From the NCBI GenBank assembly GCA_963169755.1, contig CAUJFC010000065.1, forward strand, positions 1 through 35,498: 35,498 nucleotides of DNA, read 5' to 3'. A program made the position numbers and the translations under genes. This document shows, piece after piece, positions 1 to 7,650 of the stretch. The first letter of the stretch is position 1, and the number at the start of each line of letters is the position of its first letter. Under the pieces are notes generated by a model, which had not been told where the DNA came from, did no database searches, and saw only the letters and a list, made by a program, of their open reading frames with translations. This DNA is from Actinomycetota bacterium (lineage in GTDB: Bacteria > Actinomycetota > Acidimicrobiia > Acidimicrobiales > Iamiaceae).

Positions 1-1
1 C

Positions 2-391
2 CGCCGCGACGTGGATGTGGAGGTCAACGGCAAGCGGTTCTCGGTGGCCATGTGGGTGCCCGAATCCCAGATCGGTACTGCTGGGCCAGCCGCTGGAGCA
101 GGGGCCACCAAGGCCAAGCCTCGCCGCAAGGGCGGTGGGTCAGGTAGCGGCGGCGGGGCCGGCACCGGGGTGATCGTGGCCCCGATGCAGGGCACCATGT
201 TCAAGGTGAACGTGGCAGTGGGTGACACCGTCGAGGCCGGTCAGGTCGTGGCCGTACTCGAAGCCATGAAGATGGAGAACAACGTGGCCACCGATGTGGC
301 CGGCACGGTGGCTGAGGTGAAGGTGGAACCCGGCCAGGCCGTCGGTTCCGGCGACGTGCTCGTGGTCATCACCCCAGCCGCCGCCGACTGA
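2..391 (+). CDS. Biotin-dependent carboxylase, C-terminal biotinyl domain (5' partial)
   Basis: This is the end of a biotin-carrying carboxylase chain, probably the alpha subunit of an acyl-CoA carboxylase or a pyruvate carboxylase-type enzyme. The reading frame is open to the left window edge, so the GTG at 11 in the ORF track is probably internal. A short beta-rich stretch (VEVNGKRFSV) leads into a Gly/Ala/Lys-rich flexible linker and then a complete biotinyl domain. The biotin acceptor is the lysine in EAMKMEN (K87 in the track numbering), flanked by the usual APMQGT and VEPGQAV turns. The domain swings biotin between the carboxylase and carboxyltransferase sites. A stand-alone carrier protein (1.3S type) is the alternative if GTG 11 is the true start. 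The biotinyl domain is sure; the parent enzyme is not visible. Confidence 0.85.
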   Translation, partial: RRDVDVEVNGKRFSVAMWVPESQIGTAGPAAGAGATKAKPRRKGGGSGSGGGAGTGVIVAPMQGTMFKVNVAVGDTVEAGQVVAVLEAMKMENNVATDVAGTVAEVKVEPGQAVGSGDVLVVITPAAAD

Positions 392-441
392 GCCCGACCT
401 GTCTGTGTGAGGTTGTCAGCCGGAGCTGGCAGCCTCCGCTG

Positions 442-470
442 GACGGACCGGTACGTCAGGCCGGTCCGTC
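442..470. terminator. Convergent inverted repeat, putative bidirectional terminator
   Basis: GACGGACCGG (442-451) and CCGGTCCGTC (461-470) form a perfect 10-bp stem around a 9-nt loop. It lies between the end of the biotinyl gene (391) and the stop codon of the convergent lipoprotein gene, which it overlaps by two bases. There is no T-tract, which is common for GC-rich actinobacterial terminators. Confidence 0.6.
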
Positions 471-825
471 AGGCCTCACCCGCACAGGACGAGAACGCTT
501 CGGTCACTTCGGCCGGCAGCTCAGCGGGGTCCGAGGTGAACTCCTCGTTGATCTCCATGAGGCGGTCGAACTCGACCCCGCTCTCCTTGTCGCTCAGTGC
601 ATCGAACGCGCACCGACAGAAGTCCGCGGGGAGGGTCTTGGCCTCGGACTTCTTGGCATCGGCCGTCGCCGTGGCCCGACATCCCTTGAGGAAGGCCGCT
701 TCCAGATCGTCATAGCTCCCGGCCTGCTTCTGACCGGTCCCACAGCCCGACAACAAAAGCGCACCAACGATCAACCCGGCCACGGCGGACGAAAGACGGC
801 GGCGGTCGAGGGATTTGGACGACAC
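469..825 (-). CDS. Small lipoprotein of unknown function
   Basis: A 118-residue predicted lipoprotein. The start was moved from the track's 882 to the GTG at 825 because AAGGAG lies exactly 6 nt upstream. The N-terminus then reads as Lys/Arg-rich residues, a hydrophobic helix (AVAGLIVGALL) and the lipobox LSGC, so the mature protein should begin at the Cys and be anchored to the outer face of the membrane. The mature part is about 85 residues with three further cysteines (KGC, CRC region, SSC), possibly disulfide-bonded. It resembles the many small secreted actinobacterial proteins with a conserved Cys set. I do not recognise a named family. It is convergent with the biotinyl gene and monocistronic. 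Confidence 0.75.
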   Translation of the reverse strand: MSSKSLDRRRLSSAVAGLIVGALLLSGCGTGQKQAGSYDDLEAAFLKGCRATATADAKKSEAKTLPADFCRCAFDALSDKESGVEFDRLMEINEEFTSDPAELPAEVTEAFSSCAGEA

Positions 826-831
826 TGAATG

Positions 832-837
832 CTCCTT
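832..837 (-). promoter_or_regulatory. Ribosome binding site AAGGAG deciding the lipoprotein start
   Basis: AAGGAG on the minus strand with 6-nt spacing to GTG 825. It supports the shorter start, which gives a normal signal peptide. Confidence 0.7.
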
Positions 838-945
838 GGGCGAGCCATCCGACCGCGGTCGCGACCAGACATCGGCTGTCAAACGCTAGCGGTCCGGCTC
901 TCCACGCCCGAAGCCACCGGATCGGCTCGTCGGGCTCCGGACGCG

Positions 946-977
946 CTGAAGGGGCGGCCCTAGGGCCACCCCTTCAG
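946..977. terminator. 32-nt near-perfect palindrome, terminator of the ychF-DUF192-rsmI-GNAT cluster
   Basis: CTGAAGGGG (946-954) pairs with CCCCTTCAG (969-977). Inside, after one C/A mismatch, GGCCC pairs with GGGCC around a TA tip. This makes a very stable hairpin in the 298-nt gap between the GNAT stop (1124) and the lipoprotein start (825). No T-tract follows on the minus strand. Best read as an I-shaped terminator for the minus-strand cluster. Confidence 0.6.
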
Positions 978-1021
978 ATCCGACCAGTGCTCCCCCCGGA
1001 CCACGTGCCGGAATCTCTGGT

Positions 1022-1039
1022 CTTCACCCACCGGTGAAG
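1022..1039. terminator. Small hairpin CTTCACC/GGTGAAG downstream of GNAT gene
   Basis: A perfect 7-bp stem with a 4-nt loop, about 85 nt past the GNAT stop on the minus strand. It may assist the stronger palindrome at 946-977. On its own it could be chance. Confidence 0.35.
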
Positions 1040-1123
1040 GTGCGGTGAGGTGTGTTACCCGAAATGATCGGCTGAATGCCGCGCCAACTCCATAAGTCGT
1101 TAGACCCAAAGTTTGAGCAAGGT

Positions 1124-1852
1124 TCACCAATTGGCCGATCGTTCCGGTTCGACCCCATCTGACGACGAGCGACGGAGTCGCGTCTCTTCGAACGCCACCA
1201 CTCCCAGATCCACCGGTCGTACCCTTCCGGTGGGGAACCAGCCGTGTGAACGGTAGAACTCTTGGGCCCGCCCGTTGGACCTCAGTACCGACAACTCCTG
1301 GGTGGTCAGCCCCACATCGTCCATCCATTGTGACGCCGCACCCAACAGTCTCCCGCCGCCACCCCGGCCCTGGGCAGAGGGGTCCACGTACAGCTCCCAC
1401 ACCTCCCCCACCTCAGCCTCAGCATCGGTGCCGTCCAAGTCGTCGGGGTGGGCAGGACCACAATCGACATACCCGAACACCGTTCCCGGTCGGCCCCACA
1501 CCAACAGGCGGTGGCGACGTGACGGCGGGACCATGGCCCGACCCACCCAGAAGCTGGCGGGAGGAACCACTTCGCGTTGGTCGAGGAACTGATCGGGAAG
1601 GATCCCGTTCCGGTAGCTGGTTCCCATCGCCCGCCACTTGACTGCCGCAATCGCCGCTCCGTCGAGCGCGGTGGCAACCCGGATCGGTTCGTCACGCCCG
1701 GGTGCTACGAACGGTGGGGGGAGGGCCACCCCGAATCGTCGCCGGATCAGTTCGGCCCGAGCCTGCTCCACCGGTTCTGCACAGTCGGGCGCAGGGTCGG
1801 GCTGGCCCCGGATGAGGCCCACGAGTTCGGCAACCGGGTCGGCGACAACCAC
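1124..1852 (-). CDS. GNAT-family N-acetyltransferase
   Basis: A 242-residue protein with a GCN5-related acetyltransferase domain in its C-terminal half. The acetyl-CoA pyrophosphate loop is readable as the beta4-alpha3 element VGEVWELYVDPSAQGRGGGG (Q/RxxGxG/A type), followed by GAASQWMDDVG and the beta5-alpha4 part EFYRSHGWFPTG typical of the fold. The N-terminal ~100 residues are a helical extension I do not recognise. The start is set at GTG 1852, 13 nt after the rsmI stop, because the track's longer version would run deep into rsmI. Only a weak purine stretch precedes it, so coupling to rsmI is likely. The acetylated substrate cannot be told from sequence. Confidence 0.8.
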   Translation of the reverse strand: MVVADPVAELVGLIRGQPDPAPDCAEPVEQARAELIRRRFGVALPPPFVAPGRDEPIRVATALDGAAIAAVKWRAMGTSYRNGILPDQFLDQREVVPPASFWVGRAMVPPSRRHRLLVWGRPGTVFGYVDCGPAHPDDLDGTDAEAEVGEVWELYVDPSAQGRGGGGRLLGAASQWMDDVGLTTQELSVLRSNGRAQEFYRSHGWFPTGRVRPVDLGVVAFEETRLRRSSSDGVEPERSANW

Positions 1853-1865
1853 GGGAGTCTCAGCC

Positions 1866-2738
1866 TCAGCCCTGGCCCGTGGCCAGGGTGTAGACCCGTC
1901 GCCGCGCCACCATGTAGGCCGCGGCGACCTCGGCCACCGCGTCTCTGCGGCTGAGCCCAGCCGAAACACGCTCGGCTAGGGCCCGACAGATCTCGTCGTC
2001 GGTCACCTCGGCGGGTTCGGGTGCTCCCTCCAGTACCAGCACGTACTCACCGCGAGGCGGAACCTCGTTCACGAACTCCACGGCCTCCCCCAAGGTCCCC
2101 CTCCAAACCTGCTCGTAGAGCTTGGTCAGCTCACGGGCCAGCACCACCCGACGGTCTGCGCCACAAACCCCGACCAGGTCCTCGAGCGTGCGCTCCAGTC
2201 GGTGCGGGGCCTCGTACAGCACTACCGTCCGTCTCTCGGCTCCCAACTCGGCCAGCCGGCTGGTCCTGGCCGACCCCTTGCGCGGCACGAACCCCTCGAA
2301 CACGAAACGCCCCACCGCCAGTCCGCTGACCACCAGTCCGGCCAGCACCGCCGATGGACCAGGCACCACCTTCACGGTGAACCCCGCGTCGACCACCGCC
2401 GCCACCAGGCGTTCTCCGGGGTCGGACACCGCTGGCATTCCGGCATCGGACACCAGCGCGACCGTCTGTCCGGCACCCAGTCGGGCCAAGACGCCGGGCA
2501 CCACATCAGCCTCGGTGTGGTCATTGACCACCCATAGGGACGGTGCGCTCAAGCCCAGGTGGGCCAGCAGGCGGCCGGTCCGGCGAGTGTCCTCGCAGGC
2601 CACCACGTCGGCGGAGCCCAGTGCGGCAGCGGCTCGGGGGCTCAGGTCATCGAGGTTACCGATCGGGGTACCGACCAGCACCAGGCGACCGGCCGATCCG
2701 CGCTGACCGTCTCCCTCTCGACCGATATCAGTGGCCAT
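1866..2738 (-). CDS. rsmI: 16S rRNA (cytidine-1402 2'-O)-methyltransferase RsmI
   Basis: A tetrapyrrole-methylase-fold enzyme that 2'-O-methylates C1402 of 16S rRNA with S-adenosylmethionine. Family signatures run in order: LVLVGTPIGNLDDLSPRA near the N-terminus, ACEDTRRTGRLL, VSDAGMPAVSDPG, VPGPSAVLAGL and FEGFVPRKG. The start was moved from the track's 2813 to ATG 2738 (290 aa, the usual family length). A GGAGGG lies about 9 nt upstream, and the extra 25 residues are low-complexity and overlap DUF192. With this start the gene overlaps the DUF192 end by 11 nt, so translation is probably coupled. It is the third gene in the ychF cluster. Confidence 0.92.
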   Translation of the reverse strand: MATDIGREGDGQRGSAGRLVLVGTPIGNLDDLSPRAAAALGSADVVACEDTRRTGRLLAHLGLSAPSLWVVNDHTEADVVPGVLARLGAGQTVALVSDAGMPAVSDPGERLVAAVVDAGFTVKVVPGPSAVLAGLVVSGLAVGRFVFEGFVPRKGSARTSRLAELGAERRTVVLYEAPHRLERTLEDLVGVCGADRRVVLARELTKLYEQVWRGTLGEAVEFVNEVPPRGEYVLVLEGAPEPAEVTDDEICRALAERVSAGLSRRDAVAEVAAAYMVARRRVYTLATGQG

Positions 2739-3117
2739 CCGAGCCGGGCCCTCCGGACCCGCCGCCCCGGTCAGGCCGGTCGGGATGCTCGCCTCGGACC
2801 TCGAGCCGGTCACCCACGCAGAGTCCCCACCGGGCGAACGATCCGGCCTCGGCCTCGACGATGTGGCGCGCCCGAACCACCGGAACCGTTACGCGGTGGG
2901 GCAGAACGCGCATGGTCTTGATGACCACCAGATCGGCGTCGCAGAACGCCACGTCCATCGGGAATCGCATTCCCAGCGAGTGAACAGAGCGGGTGTTCTC
3001 GAACAGCAGCGCCCCCTCGAAACTGTCCCGACCCAGAAGCCCGCGACGGCGGGCGGCGGCACCCTCGGCCACCTCGAGGCTGGCCAGCACCTCGTCGTCG
3101 CGCAAGAGCCAGGGCAC
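2728..3117 (-). CDS. DUF192 family protein
   Basis: A 129-residue member of the DUF192 family, recognised from RRRGLLGRDSFEGALLF, the central SVHSLGMRFPMDVAFCDADL and the following MRVLPHRVTVPVVRARHIVEAEAG. The family's biochemical role is not established. Many members have signal peptides, but none is visible here, so this one is probably cytoplasmic. The C-terminal ~25 residues are a Gly/Asp/Arg-rich tail overlapping the rsmI start. The start codon is GTG, 6 nt after the ychF stop, which argues for co-translation with ychF. Confidence 0.85.
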   Translation of the reverse strand: MPWLLRDDEVLASLEVAEGAAARRRGLLGRDSFEGALLFENTRSVHSLGMRFPMDVAFCDADLVVIKTMRVLPHRVTVPVVRARHIVEAEAGSFARWGLCVGDRLEVRGEHPDRPDRGGGSGGPGSDGH

Positions 3118-3123
3118 GACGAC

Positions 3124-4200
3124 CTACACGTTGAACCGGAACTCGAGGACGTCGCCGTCAGCGACCACGTACTCCTTGCCCTCGACCCGCAGCTTCCCGG
3201 CCTCTCGGGCCTTGCTCCACGAGCCGATCTCGAGCAACTCGTCCCAGTGGATCACTTCGGCCCGGATGAAGCCCCGCTCGAAGTCGGTGTGGATTTTGCC
3301 GGCACACTGCGGAGCCTTGGATCCGGCTCGGAAGGTCCAGGCTCGGGTCTCCTTCTCTCCGGTGGTGAAGTAGGTGCGCAGGCCCATCAGTTGGTAGGCG
3401 GCGTGGATGAAGCGCTCCAGCCCGCCCTCGCCGAGCCCGAGCGCCTCGAGCATCTCGGTGCGTTCCTCTCCACTGAACTGGGCGGCCTCGGCCTCCAGCT
3501 GAACGCACATGCCGATCACCTCGGCCCGGCCGGCCAGTTCGGCCTCGACCGGGGCGATGAGCTCGGGGATGCGGTCCAGATCGTCCTCGCCCACGTTGAC
3601 CAGAGCCAGAACCGGCTTGTTGGTCAACAGGAACTCCTGTTCCAGCACCGCCCGCTGCTCGTTTGTCAGGTCTGACCGGTAGATGGGAGTTCCCTCGGCC
3701 AGTACCGCCTGGGCGGCATCGAGGGCGGCAACCACCTCGACCAGGGTCTTGTCCTGCTTGGCAGCCTTGCGGCGCTTCTCAACCCGGTTCTCAACGGTCT
3801 CGAGGTCGGCCAGAGCTAGCTCGATCTCCAAGATTCGCAAACACTCGAGGGGGTCCGAAGGCCCGGGTACGTCATCGTCGACAAAGGCCCGCAGCAGGTA
3901 GACCACCGTGTCGACCTCGCGGATGTGGGCCAGGAACTGGTTACCCAACCCTTCGCCGGTGCTGGCTCCCTCGACCAACCCCCCGATGTCCACGAACTGC
4001 ACGCTGGCGGGCACCAGCTTGCGGGTGTTCGACATGACCGCCAACTGTTCGAGTCGCCGGTCGGGCACCTTGGCCACTCCCACGTTCGGGTCAGTGGTGG
4101 CAAAGGCGTAGGGGGCGGCCAGGGCGCCGCCGCCGGCCAGGGCGTTGTACAGCGATGACTTGCCCGAGTTGGGCAGACCCACAAATCCGAATCGTTCCAT
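3124..4200 (-). CDS. ychF: Ribosome-binding GTPase/ATPase YchF (OLA1 family)
   Basis: A 358-residue P-loop NTPase of the Obg/YchF group that binds ribosomes. G1 is GLPNSGKSS (residues 8-16) and G3 is DIGGLV. The G4 position reads NVGE instead of NKxD, the YchF hallmark that shifts specificity from GTP to ATP. A coiled-coil insertion follows G3, and the C-terminal TGS domain is seen in YFTTGEKETRAWTFRAG and IHTDFERGFIRAEVI. The start is ATG 4200, giving the canonical MxxFGFVGLPN; the track's extra 14 residues are not family-like. No Shine-Dalgarno is visible, but a TAGGTT box lies 10 nt upstream. It is the first gene of the cluster ychF-DUF192-rsmI-GNAT. Confidence 0.95.
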   Translation of the reverse strand: MERFGFVGLPNSGKSSLYNALAGGGALAAPYAFATTDPNVGVAKVPDRRLEQLAVMSNTRKLVPASVQFVDIGGLVEGASTGEGLGNQFLAHIREVDTVVYLLRAFVDDDVPGPSDPLECLRILEIELALADLETVENRVEKRRKAAKQDKTLVEVVAALDAAQAVLAEGTPIYRSDLTNEQRAVLEQEFLLTNKPVLALVNVGEDDLDRIPELIAPVEAELAGRAEVIGMCVQLEAEAAQFSGEERTEMLEALGLGEGGLERFIHAAYQLMGLRTYFTTGEKETRAWTFRAGSKAPQCAGKIHTDFERGFIRAEVIHWDELLEIGSWSKAREAGKLRVEGKEYVVADGDVLEFRFNV

Positions 4201-4210
4201 ACCGACTGGA

Positions 4211-4216
4211 AACCTA
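4211..4216 (-). promoter_or_regulatory. Putative -10 box TAGGTT ahead of ychF
   Basis: TAGGTT on the minus strand, 10 nt before ATG 4200. There is no Shine-Dalgarno, so the transcript may be leaderless or nearly so. No clear -35 is seen. Confidence 0.35.
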
Positions 4217-4284
4217 CCGGCCCCGCCAGTTCGGACCCCCACCTGGGATTCGGGCCTCCTTCCAGGGTGCAGTGACGACCCCAG

Positions 4285-5619
4285 TCACCGGGACCAGCGG
4301 GCGCGACCCTGGGTCTTGGCCCGGTACATGGCGGCATCGGCCTGCTCGAGCAGGGACTCGGGACTCTGTTGACCATCGTCGATGGCCACACCCACACTGG
4401 CGTCGAGGTGGGCGTCATCGGGACCGGAGATGGCCGCCAGCAGTTCATCGGCGAACTGAAGGGCGGTCTGGGTGGCTGCCGCGGCCGGCACCACGATTGC
4501 CACCGCGAACTCATCGCCGCCGAGTCGGGCGGTGAGAGCACCGCGGGAAACCGAGTTCAATCGACAGGCCAGCTCACGTAGCGCCCGGTCACCGGCGGCG
4601 TGGCCGTTGCGATCGTTGATCGACTTGAGCCCGTCGAGGTCCACGAAGAACACGGCAGTGGTCTCATCGGCACGAGCCCTCACATCTCGGACCCACGCCT
4701 GGAACTGGTCGCCGAAGCCCAGCCGGTTGAGCAGACCGGTGAGAGCATCGTGGCGGGCGGCGTGCCACATGTCGCGGTGCAGGTTCCGGCGCTCCACTGC
4801 GATGGACAGGACCTCGGTCAATTCGGGGGCGGCATGGAAGAACTCGAGGCGGGCGATGATCGTGTGGTCGAACCACACCAGCAGGCAACCATCGCCGCCT
4901 GCCCCGTCGCTGACCGGGGCGACTCCGAACCCAGCGAACCCCTGGGTCCGTGCCGCGTTCTGGAGATCGTCGGGCAGTCGGGCCCCATCGACCACGACGA
5001 CCGGCGATGCATCTCGGGCCAGCTCCCATGGTGTACCGCCGTCTTGATCACGCACGCTGCCCTCGGCATGGGCGATCAGCAGTCCATCCAAACCGGTGAT
5101 GAACACCTGGCGACTGTCGGGACCGTCCGGAATGACCACGGCCATCCCGGTGTTGGGCCAGCGTCCCAACACCGCTTCGCCCACCAGGGCCACCGTGGTC
5201 TCCAATGGCGCCCCCTCGGCAACCGAGCGCAAGGCCCGGTTCACCGCCCGTCGAGCCGAAGCCTCGCGGGCGACCACCGTCACGTAGTCGGCTCCGTCAT
5301 GGGTGATGATCCCGGTCTTGATCTCGACTTCGCGCACGTTGCCCAGAGTGGTCAGGATCCGGAAAGGGGCCACCGCGGTGCGACCCGGAAACTGCTGGGC
5401 GTAGTCGAGACCGTCGATGGCTCGGGCCAGGTCGTCGGGGTGGATGAGACCTAGACCGTTCACCCCCAACAACTCGGCCCGACTGCATTCCATCAGGTGA
5501 GCCATGGTCTCGTTGGCCCAGATCACCAGGCCGTCGGGCGCGATCACACAGATGCCGTCAGCGAGACTGGCCGCCAACTCGTGATCGAGGTCCCAGATGG
5601 TGGAGCCCGATTCACCCAC
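4285..5619 (-). CDS. PAS - (GAF-like) - GGDEF diguanylate cyclase
   Basis: A 444-residue soluble signalling protein predicted to make cyclic di-GMP. An N-terminal PAS domain (about residues 12-115: LADGICVIAPDGLVIWANETM, LGVNGLGLIHPDD) precedes a middle region resembling a GAF fold (about 125-275). The C-terminal GGDEF domain (about 285-444) has DALTGLLNRLGF, FFVDLDGLKSIND and an intact RLGGDEFAVA, with GGDEF at about 367-371. The inhibitory I-site (RxxD upstream of GGDEF) is absent: the positions read SRGA. No membrane helix is seen. The start was moved to GTG 5619, which has GGGGAGG 8 nt upstream. It follows the HAD gene on the same strand. Confidence 0.9.
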   Translation of the reverse strand: MGESGSTIWDLDHELAASLADGICVIAPDGLVIWANETMAHLMECSRAELLGVNGLGLIHPDDLARAIDGLDYAQQFPGRTAVAPFRILTTLGNVREVEIKTGIITHDGADYVTVVAREASARRAVNRALRSVAEGAPLETTVALVGEAVLGRWPNTGMAVVIPDGPDSRQVFITGLDGLLIAHAEGSVRDQDGGTPWELARDASPVVVVDGARLPDDLQNAARTQGFAGFGVAPVSDGAGGDGCLLVWFDHTIIARLEFFHAAPELTEVLSIAVERRNLHRDMWHAARHDALTGLLNRLGFGDQFQAWVRDVRARADETTAVFFVDLDGLKSINDRNGHAAGDRALRELACRLNSVSRGALTARLGGDEFAVAIVVPAAAATQTALQFADELLAAISGPDDAHLDASVGVAIDDGQQSPESLLEQADAAMYRAKTQGRARWSR

Positions 5620-5627
5620 CGATCCAA

Positions 5628-5634
5628 CCTCCCC
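5628..5634 (-). promoter_or_regulatory. Ribosome binding site GGGGAGG for the GGDEF gene
   Basis: GGGGAGG on the minus strand, 8 nt before GTG 5619. It favours that start over the ATG pair at 5670/5667, which have no such site. Confidence 0.65.
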
Positions 5635-5691
5635 GTGGCCGATGTCCACCTGTGTCCATCGGCACATCACGACGGAAGCTGAAGTACAAGA

Positions 5692-6507
5692 TCAGACCTC
5701 GAAGGCGCCGTCGAGCACCCTCTCGATGACCCGGGCCACCCCGTCCTCGTCATTGGCGGTGGTCACCAGGTCGGCGGCCGCCAGCAACGCCGGGTGGGCG
5801 TTGGCCATCGCCACCCCCATTCCCGCCCAGGTGATCATCTCCAGATCGTTGGGCATGTCTCCGAACGCCACCACCTCGGCAGCACCCAGTCCTCTCTCTT
5901 CCAGCAACCTCTCGACCGTGTGGGCCTTGTGAACGCTGGGATGGGACAGCTCCAGGAAGGACTCGTTGGTCGAATGGGTCACCAGGGCCCGCTCCCCCAC
6001 CAGTTCTTGGACCATGGCCGCCGAGCCCACCGGAGCCGGGTGGGGCAGTCGGACGATGAGCTTGGTGACCGGCTCGTCGAGGAAGGTACGCACGGGCGCC
6101 TCGCGCAGCCCCGGAATCAGCGCCCGCAGGTCCACACCGGTCTCGCGGTAGGAGGGGTCGACCCCGAACTCGAATCCCTGCTCCACCCCGAACACGGCTT
6201 CGGGAAGGTGTTTCTCGAGGTCGTCGACAATGGACAACGCCACTTCGGGGGCGATGTCGATGCGGTGGACCAGCTCGTGAGCGGCCGGGTCATAGATCGA
6301 TGCACCATTTGCGCACACCACCAGACCACGGTCGCCCAACTCGTCGACCACGGGAGCGATCCAGCGGGGCGGCCGTCCAGTGGCGATCACCACCACCAGC
6401 CCGGCATCTTCGGCTGCCAGCACTGCGTCGCGGGTGCGTGGGGAGACCGACTGGTCCGAGCGCAGGAGAGTGCCGTCCAGGTCGGTGGCGATGGCTCTGA
6501 ACCGCAT
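5692..6507 (-). CDS. Cof-type HAD-IIB phosphatase
   Basis: A 271-residue haloacid-dehalogenase-superfamily hydrolase of the Cof (HAD-IIB) type. Motif I is ATDLDGTLL with the nucleophilic Asp. Motif II is VIATGRPPRW, motif III is the Lys in HKAHTVERLLEE, and motif IV is VAFGDMPNDLEM. The large cap domain between motifs II and III is of the C2B type. Substrates in this group are sugar phosphates, flavin precursors or nucleotides and cannot be chosen here. The start is ATG 6507; the track version extends backwards through the divergent PHP gene. It probably has its own promoter, with TACCGT 7 nt before the start. The GGDEF gene follows 72 nt later (21 nt from its longest possible start). Confidence 0.9.
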   Translation of the reverse strand: MRFRAIATDLDGTLLRSDQSVSPRTRDAVLAAEDAGLVVVIATGRPPRWIAPVVDELGDRGLVVCANGASIYDPAAHELVHRIDIAPEVALSIVDDLEKHLPEAVFGVEQGFEFGVDPSYRETGVDLRALIPGLREAPVRTFLDEPVTKLIVRLPHPAPVGSAAMVQELVGERALVTHSTNESFLELSHPSVHKAHTVERLLEERGLGAAEVVAFGDMPNDLEMITWAGMGVAMANAHPALLAAADLVTTANDEDGVARVIERVLDGAFEV

Positions 6508-6514
6508 CCACCTG

Positions 6515-6520
6515 ACGGTA
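6515..6520 (-). promoter_or_regulatory. Putative -10 box TACCGT ahead of the Cof-type HAD gene
   Basis: TACCGT on the minus strand, 7 nt before ATG 6507. This is the expected distance for a leaderless transcript. No -35 is obvious. Confidence 0.4.
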
Positions 6521-6549
6521 TCGGCAGTCCGAGGTTGACCCACGATCGG

Positions 6550-6555
6550 TACCCT
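6550..6555 (+). promoter_or_regulatory. Putative -10 box TACCCT ahead of the HhH-PHP gene
   Basis: TACCCT ends 6 nt before GTG 6562, so transcription could start at the first base of the start codon. No Shine-Dalgarno is present. Confidence 0.45.
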
Positions 6556-6561
6556 GCCCCT

Positions 6562-7587
6562 GTGGGACCGATCGAGGCACTGGACCGAGTGGCGTACCTG
6601 ATGGACCGTGGCCTGATGAGTTCCTACAAGAGCTCGGCCTTCCGCCGGGCGGCCGACACCCTGCGCTCGCTTCCCGCCGACGAGTTGGAGGACCGGCTGA
6701 CCCACGGGACTCTCGGAACCTTGCCGGGCGTCGGGGCCAGTACGGCGGCCGTGGCCCAGCAGGCGGCCGCCGGCCAGGTGCCCGACAGAATCCGTGAACT
6801 GGAGAACGCCACCCGCATTCCACTTGGTGCTGGAGCCCGGCTCCGTGACCTGCTGCGCGGCGACTGCCACAGCCACTCGACCTGGAGCGATGGTCGGGTC
6901 CCGGTGGCCGAGATGGCCAGAGCGGCCGCCGCTTTGGGCCACGAGTACCTGGTGGTCACCGATCACTCACCCCGGCTCACCGTGGCCCACGGACTCAACC
7001 CTGACCGGCTCCGCGCCCAGCTCGACGAGATCGAGGCACTCAACGTCGAGCTGGCCCCGTTTCGGATTCTCACCGGGATCGAGGTCGACATATTCGACGA
7101 TGGCACCCTGGACCAGGAGGAGGACCTGCTGTCCCGGCTGGATCTGGTGGTGGCCTCGGTGCACGCTGATCTGGGCATGGACCGCGCCGCCATGACCCGA
7201 CGCATGGTCCGGGCGGCCGCCCACCCCCACGTGGACATCCTCGGTCACTGCACCGGGCGCAAGGTCAAGGGCTTCGGGACTGCCATCAAGACGGTGCGAC
7301 CGCCATCGACCTTCGACGCCGAAATCGTGTTCGCGGCGTGCGCGACCTACGGGACAGCAGTCGAGATCAACTGCCGTCCAGAACGCCAGGACCCCCCGCC
7401 GGAACTACTGGATCTGGCCCTGGAGTGGGGCTGTCTGATCAGCATCGACTCCGATGCCCACTCGCCCGGCCACCTCGAGTTCGTGGACTTGGGCTGCGAC
7501 CGGGCGGTCAGCCACGGGATCAACCCCGAACGCATCCTCAACACCTGGTCGGCCGACGACCTGCGGGCCTGGGCCTCCTCCAAGTAG
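6562..7587 (+). CDS. HhH + PHP domain protein, PolX-like but lacking the polymerase domain
   Basis: A 341-residue protein. The N-terminal ~70 residues (AFRRAADTLRSLP, then the helix-hairpin-helix LGTLPGVGASTA) look like the 8-kDa DNA-binding domain of family X DNA polymerases. A PHP domain from about residue 99 follows directly: DCHSHSTWSDGR, VTDHSPRLTVAHGL, LTGIEVDI, VASVHADLG, DILGHCTGR and ISIDSDAHS carry the His/Asp/Glu metal ligands. The wording of these motifs is that of the PHP domain of bacterial PolX, but the intervening nucleotidyltransferase domain is absent. A metal-dependent phosphoesterase, perhaps a 3'-end DNA nuclease, is the likely activity (inference). The start is GTG 6562; the track's 597-residue version runs over the divergent HAD gene. 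Confidence 0.85.
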   Translation: MGPIEALDRVAYLMDRGLMSSYKSSAFRRAADTLRSLPADELEDRLTHGTLGTLPGVGASTAAVAQQAAAGQVPDRIRELENATRIPLGAGARLRDLLRGDCHSHSTWSDGRVPVAEMARAAAALGHEYLVVTDHSPRLTVAHGLNPDRLRAQLDEIEALNVELAPFRILTGIEVDIFDDGTLDQEEDLLSRLDLVVASVHADLGMDRAAMTRRMVRAAAHPHVDILGHCTGRKVKGFGTAIKTVRPPSTFDAEIVFAACATYGTAVEINCRPERQDPPPELLDLALEWGCLISIDSDAHSPGHLEFVDLGCDRAVSHGINPERILNTWSADDLRAWASSK

Positions 7588-7635
7588 CGGCCCGACCGGC
7601 CCGTAGACGGTTGGCCCCGGGCCCGAACCAGCCTC

Positions 7636-7641
7636 TAACGT
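7636..7641 (+). promoter_or_regulatory. Putative -10 box TAACGT ahead of the bL37 gene
   Basis: TAACGT lies 9 nt before ATG 7651. A TTGGCC 19 nt upstream of it (7611-7616) is a weak -35 candidate. No Shine-Dalgarno is present, so a leaderless or near-leaderless mRNA is likely. Confidence 0.35.
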
Positions 7642-7650
7642 CTAGCCCCT

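Noticed and set aside
407-715. 102-residue plus-strand ORF
   Set aside because: It is antisense to the lipoprotein gene, which has a ribosome site, signal peptide and lipobox.
2731-3675. 314-residue plus-strand ORF in the track
   Set aside because: It is antisense to DUF192 and ychF; composition is that of a shadow frame.
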